Shown here: piece by piece, positions 35,179-47,500 of the stretch
Layout of the letters: every line of letters begins with the position of its first letter
How positions within the stretch are numbered: position 1 is the stretch's first letter
Source: Floccularia luteovirens
Taxonomy: Eukaryota > Basidiomycota > Agaricomycetes > Agaricales > Squamanitaceae
Direction of reading: 5' to 3'
DNA: 64,000 nt
NCBI GenBank assembly: GCA_009739215.1
Contig: VSJF01000011.1
Location: forward strand, 806,001-870,000
The notes under the pieces: model-generated
Databases searched by the model: none
What the model saw: only the letters and a program-made list of their open reading frames with translations
Told to the model about the DNA's origin: nothing
Program-made: the position numbers and the translations under genes

Positions 35179-38100
35179 CTATAATCCTTCGAATGCGCTC
35201 TCTATTGTCGCCCGTTGCTGGACTTGATAAAGCTTTCCAATACCAGGAGCAGGTAAGGCACTTTCTTTACGTCCTTTATAGGTGACCCGCGATCCAGGAC
35301 GCACTCCCTCAAGTACACTTGCAATTCGTTGGTTAACAAATGTATATGGTCCTTGGTTCTTTGGTTCCTCTTGCAACCAGAAATACTCTGTGGTGTTGGT
35401 GTACTTCTTGAGCTCGTTATTCAGTTCTTTGAATGGGAAGGGAGCAATTTCTTCTATGCGAACGAATGCTACTGCGTCAGTTAACTTGCGTGCTTCTCTT
35501 TCCTTGATCAACTCGTAATATATCTTCCCAGAAAGTAAGATTACGCGCTTCGTCTTGGCAGGATCTGCTTTTGGATCGCTTAATACAGGCTGGAACCTTG
35601 TGCCTTCTTCGAACTCAGCAATAGAAGACGAAGCAGCCTATTTTCAATTCACTCAACGCTTTGAGTATTGATCAATGACATCTGGTACTTACGGATAAAC
35701 GCAATAGTCCTTTGGGTCCGGCAAGAATCAATGGTTTGCGGTAATTTCTTTTTATCTGTCTTCTCAACATGTGGAAATATTGTGCTGGGGTGGTTGGGAA
35801 GACAACGTGCATATTGATGTTCAAAGGATCCTCGACAGAATATCGATCGTTGGTTAGCTGTACCATCATTAACAAAATCGGAAAATCGGGGGAAGAAAGA
35901 AAGAAAAAACACAACCTGAAGCATACGCTCTATCCGCGAAGAGGAGTGTTCTGGACCTGCACCATCAAGACCATGTGGGAGCATCAACACAATACCACTC
36001 TGCTTAAGCCACTTAGCTAGAATAACGAGTCAACTATACAGAACATGGCACGGATGAAATTAGGGAGATTACTTTCTGCAGATGAGATGTACGTGTCAAT
36101 GATGACCTGAATAATGCAGTCAGTTCCATGACACATGTCTGCATATTACTTAACACACTTGAGCTCCGTTGAAAAAGTCCCCAAACTAATTGCAGTATAT
36201 TAGTTTCGTCCTGGAGAAATAAGGAAATATACACACTTGAGCCTCCCAAATAGGAAGAAGGTTAGGCCTTTCCCAGCTAGCACCGTATTCAAACTAAGTA
36301 TACTTGGTATTTAGTTCTCCGAATATTAAACTGAGTAAAGATATATACACACCCCAAGCACAGCCATCTCGCTCAAAGAACCTGAATAGAAATGTATCAG
36401 CCACTATCGTAGCCGTCCTTCAATGAAGTCTCACTATTTGCTAGCTCTAGCTTCGCGTCAGCACCAAGAGTATCATTCAACGGGACTATGACTCCTTCTG
36501 TTTTCTGGTTGACAAGCATCGCATGTCGGTGGCTAAAAGTGCCACGTCCTACATCCTGTCCAGAAATACGTACATCACACCCATCAAGCAATAGTGAGCC
36601 AAAAGCCATTGCCTAATAATTGGTGAGTTCATGTGAGTAAGAGAAGGGGTATATCGAAAGGACCTCTGCAGTGGCCCAGTCAATGCCTTTCCCAGTCTCA
36701 ATGCTCTGCATTCTGTTCTTCACATGACGATGCAATTTCGGGTGGATTTCCTACTCCAATGTGAGAAAAAGGTTTTCAAATTTACGAACTGGTCGCCACT
36801 CACAAATCCCTCGGGAACAGCAACACTTGCTTTTCCAACTCTAACCAAGACATCCTTTGCAACTCCCGTTTCTGGATCATGTTGTGCGTCACGTCCAGCA
36901 GGCCACACCATATTTTGCCACTGTTCTTTCAACATGGGGGCATTGGGAGTGTGCGTTGGGACAGCAGAAAGTTCGGATTCCAAGTGTGCTTTGTAGGACG
37001 TGCGGACCGTTTGAATATCCCCTTCTGTCAATACCCGTTCTGACTGTTACACAATACACGGTTACGCATCAGACAACAAGCGGGGTAAATGAAAAACATA
37101 CAACAAGTTTGTCTTCGTAGAGCTGTGGAACAGAGCGTCTGGCGGCAATTTTTTCATACATGAGTGGGCTAGTAATTCCAGGGAGATCCAATTCATTGTG
37201 GCTGGTATTGTTTATAGGTTAGCTCGGTTCTTAAACCATAAATCGGAATGAGTGACCAACCCCCTGTTTTTTTAAAAAAGAACGCGAGGAGCAGAAATAT
37301 AAGTAAACCGAAAGAGAAAAAGAATTTCTCAATACCATCGACGATATACGAGAAGGTCAACAATGATATCCTACAATCAATTTAGATTTGTCCACTGTAA
37401 TGTCACATGAAAAAAATCAACCTTTCTGAAGTAGTTTCTATACCGGAATGCAATATCCATAGCGCGTGCAACATCTACCAATGCCATGACGTCGATCAGT
37501 CTTGTTATGTTTCTAACCACAACAAGATGACATACCCTCGGGGTGGTCACCATTGACATGAAGTACAGGGGCGTTGATCATTTTGCCTACATCAGAACAA
37601 TACAGTGATGAACGGGCACTCGACGCGGGAGTTGTGTAACCAATGCTACAGCTTTTTGTTAGTTCGTCTTGATATGGGAGGAAAAACTAAACCAACTTGT
37701 TGCTAAGAAAGTCAAATCTAATCAGAAATCTTGGGGGTTAAAGGAGCTTTAGAAAGCTACTTACTCGACGACAAGGTGCACACTCCCTCCACTTGTAAAA
37801 TGGGGCAAACCACCTATAATCGCACCTATGTTACCAGAATTGTCTATACTCCAAAATCATACATACTCAAGCCAAGACCTTCCATCACAACACCCTGACC
37901 AGTAAAACTAGCGTCACCATGCAGTTGGACACACATTACCCGATCACCGAGTTTACAATCCTCAGGTGAAGTCTTCAATAACGAATATTGTTTGGCACGC
38001 GTTTTTCCAAGTGCAACCGGGTTCACAGCCTCTGTGGACACACGTTGAGATGAGAGGGTGATAAGGGTAAATTACAAACCTAAGTGGGAAGGATTTGGAA

Positions 38101-39345
38101 GCAAGGAAACTTTCAAGCTATGATCGGCCGAGTAATTTAAAGTTGGAGAAGAAACTGAAGTATAATCAGTACAAAATTCGTTCAAGATACATGATACAGA
38201 GTTCATACCAATATGGCTGAGAACATCTCCTTCAGCACCAAGATCTTCGGGATATTCAGAACCACCTTTGATCTTGTGGAAAAGTGCAGCCGGAGAGTAT
38301 TGGAGAAGGTCCGTAAGTAAGTTTAGACGACCACGATGCGGCATTGCTGAATCCACATTGTTACATGATATTAAATATAAGTTTCACGGAGTTTACCTAC
38401 CCAAAATTATATGTTGCACACCACCTGTTGAAAGGGATATCAGATTTTTTGAGTGGGTGAATCTGTGTAAGTCACAAACCTTGACATGCAGCCGAGAACA
38501 AAGAATCTAGAGCCGGTAACATTGATTCACCACCTTCCAGACCATACTACAAATAATGAGATATGGTACCAGGTCCAGGTGAAACATCATACCCGTTTGA
38601 GATTTGGGAATTTGAGCTGTAAAAAATTGTCGAAGACCTCGCTACGCGTCAAAAGCTCGTGTATACGCCTTTTCTTCACATCGTCTATCGTAATCAAAGG
38701 TTTCTCATCCGGGGAGGGTAAAGACTGAGATTCTAAGAGATGGGAAAACCATAATCGTTCCGTTTTACTGGGGGAATGCATGTACTAAACATAGAGAATA
38801 TCAGCACATAGAAAGAATGGCGACATCGTTATACATACTTCATGCGCAATGTTACCAACGTAAACCGCCCTAAGATGTTTCTCGATTTGCTCAAGCGTCC
38901 ATTCATCCGCGCCTTCTTCTGCACGTTCTCCAACAGGTTTAGTCCACAAGATACCATCAACATTGTACTTCTTCTGTCGATCGACTAGTCCATAGCGTGC
39001 AGGATCCAACGCAGCAACTTCCTCCCGGTGAATGAGATCCAGTGGGTCTATACGTGCAGCACGGTGACCGTGAGTCCGCATAGAGTCGACATAGCGCAGT
39101 AGAGGAGCATTAGTTGCCCTGTTCTGAAGTTGAGCATCGTTGTCTGTGGAGTCAAGTCAGTTGAAGCAGGAAGTTGTGCAAGTAATTGACTATCACTCAC
39201 AGTCAGGAAAGACATATTCCCTCGGTTTGCGGAAACCAAACGACTCGTCATGATACGTGCGTCGTCTTCCCAATGTTCGAGACCACTGGGAAGATGTTCC
39301 TAGGACTTGTATCTTGCTTCGCGTGGCATACATTATTCGTGTCAT
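35179..39345 (-). CDS. KGD1: 2-oxoglutarate dehydrogenase E1 component
   Basis: Thiamine-diphosphate enzyme that decarboxylates 2-oxoglutarate and passes succinyl to the E2 lipoyl arm. Many exons run from ATG at 39345 to TAG at 35179. The presequence ends near [18 protein letters not shown]. Conserved blocks in order are [65 protein letters not shown] (ThDP site), [92 protein letters not shown] and [18 protein letters not shown] [13 protein letters not shown]. Length and order are those of a full OGDH E1 and no frameshift was seen. Two microexons are inferred: 6 nt at 37697-37702 and 3 nt at 37261-37263. KGD2, its partner subunit, is 29 kb away on the same strand. Confidence 0.92.
37261..37263 (-). 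other. KGD1: inferred 3-nt microexon of KGD1
   Basis: Upstream exon ends ...CGT CGA TG at 37336 with donor GTATTG; the downstream exon begins CCACAATGAA at 37201. Joined directly they give RR-C-HNELD. Between them, GGG at 37261-37263 is preceded by AAACAG and followed by GTTGGT. Including it gives TG-G GG-C CAC, restoring RRWGHNELD, which is strongly conserved in OGDH E1 proteins. It splits a 134-nt gap into introns of 72 and 59 nt, the second with a CTAAC branch-site-like element. Confidence 0.65.
37697..37702 (-). other. KGD1: inferred 6-nt microexon of KGD1
   Basis: CAACAA is flanked by TTCTTAG and GTTGGT. It joins ...CTT GTC GTC GA to CATTGGTTACACAAC, giving LVVDNNIGYTT, which has the right length against the family's VVNNQIGYTT. 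Without it two residues of this motif are missing. Confidence 0.6.
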
Positions 39346-39775
39346 GTATGCACGTCTTTAGAATCCAGTATGAATTGCCAGGTTATCAATTATCGCTGCT
39401 GGAGAGCAATGGAGAATGTCGGCTCCAACTTGTTTGCTGTCAGGAATCAGGATGACCCGTTAGAACCGTGATCATTCCTGCTGAGCACCTGATGTTATTT
39501 AAGCCTCTCAGACGCGAACGGACGGAGCTCGCGTAAAGGAAGAAGGGTTATGTAATCACGGATGAAGCTATGTTAAGAACCAGGCTCCAGTATTATTATT
39601 TTATTGTACACATTTTAATTTATTTGGTAAGAGAGCGGATGGCTGCGATGCTAATGTCCAAGATGTAAAGAACGTCCATAATGGTTTGCGACACTTTGTC
39701 AAGGAGTGTCTGGTCTAAAGGCAAGAAATGATTGGAGTACGACTCATGCTTGCAAGTTCGTTTTAGGTATTGTTG
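39346..39775. other. intergenic, KGD1 promoter side
   Basis: Lies between the KGD1 start and the tetraspanin 3' end; no feature recognised. Confidence 0.45.
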
Positions 39776-41099
39776 TTATATTGAACCCTCTGGTGCACGA
39801 CTTCCAACCTGGTCGTATTTTGTATTATTTCCGGCCGTTCCATTGTCACCGTACATTGCAGGCGCTGCATCAAGTTGAAGGTTGGAGCGCGACCGGGCTA
39901 GGACCTCGGAGGCCACATCTGAACCATATTGCTCTGCAAGTTGACTAAAAACATCGTCAGTTTTCAGGAAGCGCTGTATGAAGTAAAACACATACTTTGC
40001 ATAATTATCCATGATAATAGCCATGCTGGTGAGACTCAGCCTATAGGCCTTTGGCATCATACCCTTGCCAAAGCGATATGTGACATGGTTAGAGCATAAC
40101 AAGCCAATTGTCATTATGGCAATATGAATAGGCACCAGTGCGAATGAGACAGAGTACCACCGCTTGAGGACCACTCGTTCGTATTCCAGATACCCGAGTT
40201 TGCACCCAGGTAATATGCTTCGTGCGTAGCACGTCTGACTGACAGTCGCCTCGACGTATGGGCTGAAGTACCCGCAGCATCTCAATTGATTTTGTATCCT
40301 CATCCGACCCTCGGCTCCAAGATCTTGAGACCACTGCGCATTGATCTTCCCCTCAAGGTTGAACGTTCGTCTCTTGTACGTCAGGTAGCCAGGAATAACC
40401 AGGAAGATGAAAGAAATCCAAAGCATGAACGTGTATATCGCTAGGAACGACCGATTGTTCAACAAAATTCCGGACCAGCCGATCAATGATGTGAATAGCC
40501 CAAGACATGCAGCAAAGGAAGACATGATAAGCTCAGTTCGATTGCCGACACGCACGACGTCGGCTTGTGTCCAAACGTCAAACCAAGTCAACAAGCAGAA
40601 GATCAGGGCGATTAAGGAATAGATGGTCAGCTGTTTAAAATATGGCGTCAGTTTTGATTACAATCATTCGACTCGGGATAAAAATAACACATACACATAA
40701 GTTCGCAATGAACAATATCCATTTGAACCTATTCCATCGCATCTTTTTATGACCCTTTCCATCCCCAAACCAGCCACTCTGAACACCATTGTAGTCCTCA
40801 TCTCGGTCATCGGAAATGCGAGACTCGCCATTCTTGAAAGCATCGACACCTCCTCCTAATTTTGGAATCCCAAATTGCACGCTTTTCGTGGGCTTTCGTT
40901 TTCGTGATCCAGGAGCAGCCAGCAAATTGGATGAAAATTTGCTTGGCAAATAGTTCACTGACAACGAGACACTACTACTCTCCGAGGTTAGGCCATGGTG
41001 TTTTGGGTCTGGTGATGCGGGAGGGGCAGTTCTGGTGGGAGAAGGAGAAGGGGGGTCTACTGAGCTATTATTACTATTCATGCTCGTGTCGCCAAGCAT
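39776..41099 (-). CDS. tetraspanin, Tsp2-like
   Basis: Exons (minus): 40695-41099, 39996-40630 and 39776-39944; 402 aa, all in frame. A long hydrophilic Ser/Pro-rich N-tail precedes helix 1 (RFKWILFIANLC followed by LTIYSLIALIFCLLTWF). Helices 2 and 3 are SSFAACLGLFTSLIGWSGIL and FLAIYTFMLWISFIFLVIPG. The large outer loop has the tetraspanin CCG motif (NQLRCCGYFSPYVEATVSQ) and the later Cys residues of CYARSILPGC. Helix 4 is FALVPIHIAIMTIGLLCSNH. The C-tail is soluble. Four helices with CCG define the family. The long N-tail fits the basidiomycete Tsp2 group, whose role is not firmly known (Pls1, a distant ascomycete relative, acts in appressoria). Confidence 0.82.
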
Positions 41100-42399
41100 A
41101 GGCCGCGAGGAAGAAGTGGTGGAGTGTGCGTCTTGTGTTGATACTCCAGATGTTCGTCTATACTATGATGTCAATCAAAGGCAATTTTGCAAAGGGCAAA
41201 ACGATTTTACGGTGCGTTCTAATGTTCAGTTGGCAAAAACGGATCAGAGTTGAGTTTCTCCTGTCCCTGAGGTCTGACCGAAAAATGGCAAAATTCACAC
41301 ACCATCTCGATTCCACTATCCCTCGACTGTTCAGCGCGGTTTGAGGGACTGGAAGGGCTGAGATATGCCGTCCATTTACTTCGAGATTGTGGCATTGTTG
41401 ATAAAATAAAATAAAATGTAATGCAAGTGGTAAAGAGTGAAACAACGGGGGTCTCATCTGAACAATTTTGGACATTGAATCTTCTTTTCCTAATATGTAA
41501 TCGATGTCAATTCAGATCTGACCTGTACTCCATCTTAAGCTCTATACTAGCTTAATGATACAACGACCACAATATTCCTTGAATGCTTGGCTTTATGATA
41601 GGCGCTATCGTGTGTAATTTCAGAAACCATCTCTTCTCTTTAAAGTTCAGGCTGGCGGTAAATATCTTAAGTTGGAGTTCTATATTTGTAATGTATGATG
41701 ACAATGTTCTTGATATCAAACAAGTTACAACGTTGCCACAAACACGCCTTTACCATGAGCAATAGCTTCTACGAAACATGCGATCGTATCGCCACGCAGC
41801 TGAAAGCTGAACTGAGAATTCTGTCCTTCTGAATGTTAGGAACTTCGGAAACACCCACCTAGACTGTTAAAATATCCATGGCATCCACTATTGTGATTGT
41901 ACAGAATGTACATAGTGAACAAAAATAAGTATCGTTCGATGAATTCGTACAATATAATACTCCACTATTGCCAAAGGGACATCAGGGAAAGACTTGCCTT
42001 ATCCTTCCCTTCAAATTTTTGCATTGGGAATAGCTAACTGACCTGCATTTTCCCAGCAACAGAATCTATCATTCACAACAGAATTCTTAAGTTTGTCCCT
42101 GATAAAAGCTTTTTTGTCGAGGTCAGCTGCAATCATTATCGCTGCCTATAGCACTCGAATTGCAAGTTGAAATATGACTCTAATTGTTCACGGCCACGTG
42201 GAAGATCTGAAGTTAACAAAGAGTAACCGGTCGTACTTCCAAACGATATTAGTTTGTGTAAACATGCCGCGAGGTCGAAAGTCCAAGTCTGACTCCCATG
42301 TATCAAAGCTTTGCCTGTAATAGTTGCAAAAGAAATTAAGCAGCAGTTACACAGTGATAATCTATTTTTAACATTGTACAAAGTATCTAATGAAGAAAC
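41100..42399. other. 1.3 kb intergenic
   Basis: Contains the promoter side of the tetraspanin gene and the 3' side of the quinone reductase gene. Short ORFs only. Confidence 0.5.
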
Positions 42400-43220
42400 C
42401 TAGAAAGCTTTGGCGATGGTGGTGTAGAAAGATGACCCTTGAATGGTGGCAACGTCGAGCTCAAGCTCTGAAGGTTGGCGAGAACCATCAGGACCAGCAA
42501 AAGTACCAGCTCCCCAGGGGGATCCTGAAGTTCAAGTTGATTATTAGCTTGTTCTAAAGATGTAAATGAAAGTCAAACGTACCACCATGAACCTCGGTCA
42601 AGTTGGTTAGTTGTCCAAACGTCTTGGAGTAGCCCAAGGGTACATAGATAATACCGTGGTGGGTAAGGGTGGACATGGTGTTCATGGCTGTAGATTCCTG
42701 TCCTCCACCAGGGCTGGCAGTAGAGCAGAAGATACCTGCATATTTGCCTGCAAGGGCTCCACTTCCCCAAAGGGATCCAGTAGCATCCCAGAATGCCTAA
42801 TGAGGTGCCATCATTATGAATATCATTGAAGGAAAGATTAGAACTTACCTTCCACTGTCCAGGCATGTTTCCGTAACGAGTCGGAATACCAAATAAGTAT
42901 GCATCAAAGTTAACCAAATCAGCGGGGGCGATAACAGGGAAGGGGGGTTTGGCCGGAGCGTGCATTTTTGTCAGGATCTCCTGAGAGAGTGTCTCTGGGA
43001 CCCTAGAAGGAAATGAGCCAAAGTATTGGAAGAAAGTTATTCATGTAAACATACTGGTAAATTTCGGCACTTCCGCCAGCTTTCTTGACACCAGCCTGGA
43101 CAGCCTGAGCCACTGTGCCCCGGGTTAGTGCACATTGGGGAGGCAAGCAGCGGGGAACCTACATTTGCCAACATGGCCATAGGCAGTATAGATGATGATT
43201 GCTACTCTGGGGGGAGACAT
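42400..43220 (-). CDS. WrbA-type NAD(P)H:quinone oxidoreductase, flavodoxin fold
   Basis: Exons (minus): 43163-43220, 43055-43112, 42849-43002, 42583-42796 and 42400-42524; about 202 aa, the usual length for the family. The FMN phosphate loop is [19 protein letters not shown]. Further marks are [88 protein letters not shown] and a C-terminal [13 protein letters not shown]. These match WrbA/Pst2 proteins and fungal 1,4-benzoquinone reductases, which make two-electron reductions of quinones and protect against quinone redox cycling; in wood-decay fungi they also take part in lignin-derived quinone turnover. No secretion signal. Confidence 0.88.
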
Positions 43221-44512
43221 TGTGATGTTATCAAGATGTCAAGATGACAGTATATGTATTGGAAGAAGATATGATGAGGAAGTCAGGCAAATCAACCTGG
43301 ATTTTATACCAGCTCATGCTGATAAGACCCTGCAGCGTGATGATTTTCTCGGTGTGATACTCGACCCAAATTGGTCGAAGTGATTACCCGGAGTTGGACT
43401 ATAAGAGCGAATGTCAGAATTTGACGTAAATTTGGCGACGGATAATCGATAAAACACGGTCCCCTTATGGTTGTCTGAATCTGAATTCGCACATATTTAG
43501 CTTTCTGGGCCTGAACAGGTGATCATTACTAAGATTAACTTATTTCACCTTTTGAGAATGACAAGATACTCTCTAAACGACATAGCACACTTCATCACCG
43601 CGAGTTGGCCAATTGGATTTTGGACCGAATAGAGAAACATCTTGATTGTTCGGAAGTTATAATGTGATAGTTATCTATGGTGCGAAGAAGTTGGGAAGTT
43701 GGGAAGTCAGTGGGAAAGCTTGAGAGTTATTGACTGAAAGTAGGGGCCTTACCCTCGGCCATGGAAGGCGTGGCTATGAATATGCTGGAAATAGCCATGG
43801 GAAACAAGCAGCCGAGCGGGGGCGCCTAGGTGTCCGCAGTGTATGAAAGAGGGTGACCTCATTGTTCCGAGTGAGTCTCGTGGATGCGCAGAAAATGCGA
43901 GGTAAGCACGAGTATTCCCGTCGTCTTCGGTAACACACATAAAGCTCTCCTGCAATAGTCGATGGATGACGCGTTGATCGATTCGTCAGTTTTTTCGAGC
44001 AAAGTTTTTCATTTGGAAATTGTACTCGGGGACCAGAGTTCTTCATGACACCGCTTATCTTATCGTCTAAGTGGTGTGTTTTATTGAATAAACATTGCAT
44101 CGATGGGAAGAACACATACAGTAACTTTAGACGGAGCATTTATGAACCCCAAAATACTCTATAACATGAATGTATCCGCACGGGGAGAATATCGTAAAGT
44201 TGCTCGAACAAGCCTGCTATATTGTTTTTAAGCGGTGGGAATGAGAATGTGTAGGTTTAAGCGATGGATAAATAAATCAGTCGCCTGTAATCCAGGACAT
44301 AAGTAGTTCGTGATAATTATCGTATGCATCAGAACTATGGATTTTGTTGAAGTCACCCAACGCGTTCTGTCACATCGTGACCATCCATTTGTTGAGTCGT
44401 GGTTCCACAAACTTCTATACCAGAGTATATATCTCAATAGCGCCCCAATTACGAGTTGTATAAACGCCAACTGCTACAGCTTCAATTGTTTAAGTAAAGG
44501 CAAACATCGCTA
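43221..44512. other. divergent intergenic region
   Basis: Between the quinone reductase (minus) and SMC1 (plus) starts. ORFs here are short and overlapping; both promoters should lie here. Confidence 0.5.
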
Positions 44513-47500
44513 ATGCCTCTGATTCGCATCGAATTGTGCGATTTCAAGTCATATCGGTTCGTGAAAGCTGCTAAATTGAGACACTCTATTGACAAGAGTT
44601 ATAGAGGACATCAGGTAATTGGTCCATTCAAGAACTTCACATCCGTTATCGGTCCCAATGGCGCCGGTAAATCTAATCTTATGGACGCGATCTCTTTTGT
44701 TCTTGGGGTCAAGAGTTCCCAACTAAGAAGCTCACAGCTTAAGGACCTGGTTTATCGTGGGCGAAGGTTAGCGCGCGATGGTGTCGAGCAGGGCTCGGAA
44801 GCAATGCAAGAAGAAGAAGACGATGAGCAAGAAGGCGAGGGTCCGGCAAAGAGAGCTTGGGTTCTTGCGGTCTTCGTGGATGCGGAAAAGAAAGAATTGA
44901 GGTTTCAGCGAACGTGAGTCTACTCGACTTCACAAATCATTTTGTCTATAACATCTGTATAGAATATCGACCACTGGAGCATCAGAATATAAACTAAACA
45001 GCAAAGTTGTTACATATTCCGCATATAATGCAGCACTTATCGCGCAGAACATCCTAGTAAAGGCGAAAAACTTTCTTGTTTTTCAGGGTGACGTTGAAGC
45101 CGTGGCATCCCAATCACCACGAGAACTATCTCGGCTCATCGATCAGATATCTGGTTCCCTAGAGCTTGCACCTGAGTACGAAAAAGCGAAAGAAGCTCAG
45201 GAGAGGGCAACCGATAATGCAACATTCAATTTTACGAAGCGGAGGGGAATTGCCGGAGAAATCAAACAATACAAAGAACAGAAAGGAGAGGCTGAGAGAT
45301 TTGAAAGTTTATGCCAACAGCGAGTATGTTTCAACCATTCACTGATATTGGGTGTGTGTGATTTTGACGGGATATTGAGGATGAGCTCAGCTTAAAACGG
45401 GTGCTCCTCAAGCTCTTTCATATTGAACAGGCAATTGAAAGCAATTCAGAAACAATAGACGAGAAGAACAAACAGCTTGTAGGCCTCAGAGAGCAGCAAC
45501 GAGTACACGATCAGGCTCTTGATGCTGCAAGAGCCGAACAAGCGAAAGTACGCGCGAATGTAATGCAAAAAGAAAAAAATATCAAGAAAGCCGAAAAACT
45601 ACTTGATAGCAAGGTTGGACAGAATCTTTTATCCACAATCCTTTCTACTTGGCCTTACCAAAGTGTAAAAACAGAGGCCGGATCTTGTGTCTATGGATGC
45701 CCAAATCACGCATGCAACTCGAAAGCTGAATAATGCACTGAAGGCTGAAGAAGAACTGAAAAAAAATCAGGGCGCTCTTGAGGAGAAAGTAGAGAACTAC
45801 AGGAAAGAACTGATAAGCGTACGGAGAGCTGCTGATAATGCACAAGGTATGTATATAGGGAAGGTTTGATTTTCCTGTAGCTAAACTTTTTTCTCCAGAG
45901 GAGCAACGGAGATTATCACAGCAAAATGTGGCTTTGAGTGAAGAAAGCCTGGAGGAGTACAGAATGCTGTAAGATATCTCATTTACTTTTGAGTTATTCG
46001 ACAATTATTAAACATGTACGTAGAAAAGCATCATCCAGCGTACTTGCGGTTGACGAACGCCAATCCCTCGAAACCTTAACCCGTGATGAGAAAACTGTGA
46101 GCCGAGCCCTCGCTCAACTAACTGAACAGCAAAAAGGGTTGGAAGAGAAGAAAGCTACTCGCACGGAGGATATGGAATCCGAAACAACAAAGAGAGCTGA
46201 GGTTTGCTGCGTTTCATATTTCCTTCTTGGTACAAACTCTTATCACCTCAATCAGCTCGAAAGGAAGATTGCGACTTTAGGGACTGATTTAGCTCGAACA
46301 AAACAAGAGCTTGAGAACCAACAGGCGGAGCGAACGAAGATCTCGTGAGTAAATCCCAACCCCATTGGGTTACCAAAATAACCTAAATCCACACAGAAAA
46401 CTGGAGGCAGAAGCTAACGAAAAATTACAAAATGTATACCACCAGCTACTACAAGCTGGCGTCGATAGACACGAGTCCGAGCGAGAATCCCGGCTGAAGG
46501 AGACCCTAGCAAGCCTTCAGAGGCTCTTTCCTGGTCAGTGAAACATCTCAATCCCTCGGACTCCCCTTTTCATCAGCTAAAATTAGGAGTCCGCGGGAGA
46601 ATTGTGGACTTGTGCAAGCCAATCCAACGGAAATATGAAACAGCCGTATCGGTAGTGTTAGGTCGGAACATCGATGCTATTGTCGTAGACGAGGAGAAAA
46701 CCGCCATTGATTGCATCGAGGTAAGCTCACTAAAAATTATCTCATGCGAGTAAAATGCACAATTTTTGGTAGTATATGCGCAATCAGCGGGCGGGCCAAG
46801 CGACATTCATTCCCCTGGACACCATACAAGTCAAGCCTGTGAATGATAAATTCAGGTCTTTCGCCAAAGGAGCACGTCTTGCAGTCGATGTGGTGCATTA
46901 CGAGCCTGTTATAGAAAGGGCTATTCATCATGCCTGTGGTAACGCACTCGTATGTGACACTATGGAAGTTGCACGGTTTGTATGTTACGAGAAGGGTCAA
47001 GAAGTAAAAGGTAGTTGTAGTGACACTTTCAACAGTGGCTAGGAGTGCTAACAGAAGTGAAAAAGCGGTAACACTTGAAGGAACAGTAATCCATAAGAGT
47101 GGTCTCATTACTGGAGGACGTAGTACCCACAACAATAGTAAGAAATGGGACGAAAAGGACGTCCAAGGTTAGTCAACCATATCTACATGGTGCGCTTGGA
47201 GGTAAATCTATGTTAGGTCTTCATCGTGTTCGGGATGCCCTCATGAAGCAACTTGCCGAACTCGCCAAACAACGGCCGCGTGAAAAGCCGGACGAGAGCC
47301 TAAGCTCTGAGCTTTCGCGACTACAGTCGACCTTGACAGTCGCAAAGGATGACCTGGTATCTGAATAATTTGGTTCACTCATATTAACCGTTTCTGATAA
47401 TCGATCACAGGGTGCTTGCAAATTACGCATTACTGGTATCAAGGATGAGCTGAAACACACTGATCGGGAACTGAAGAAAAATGCCCCCGAGTTGAAGAAG

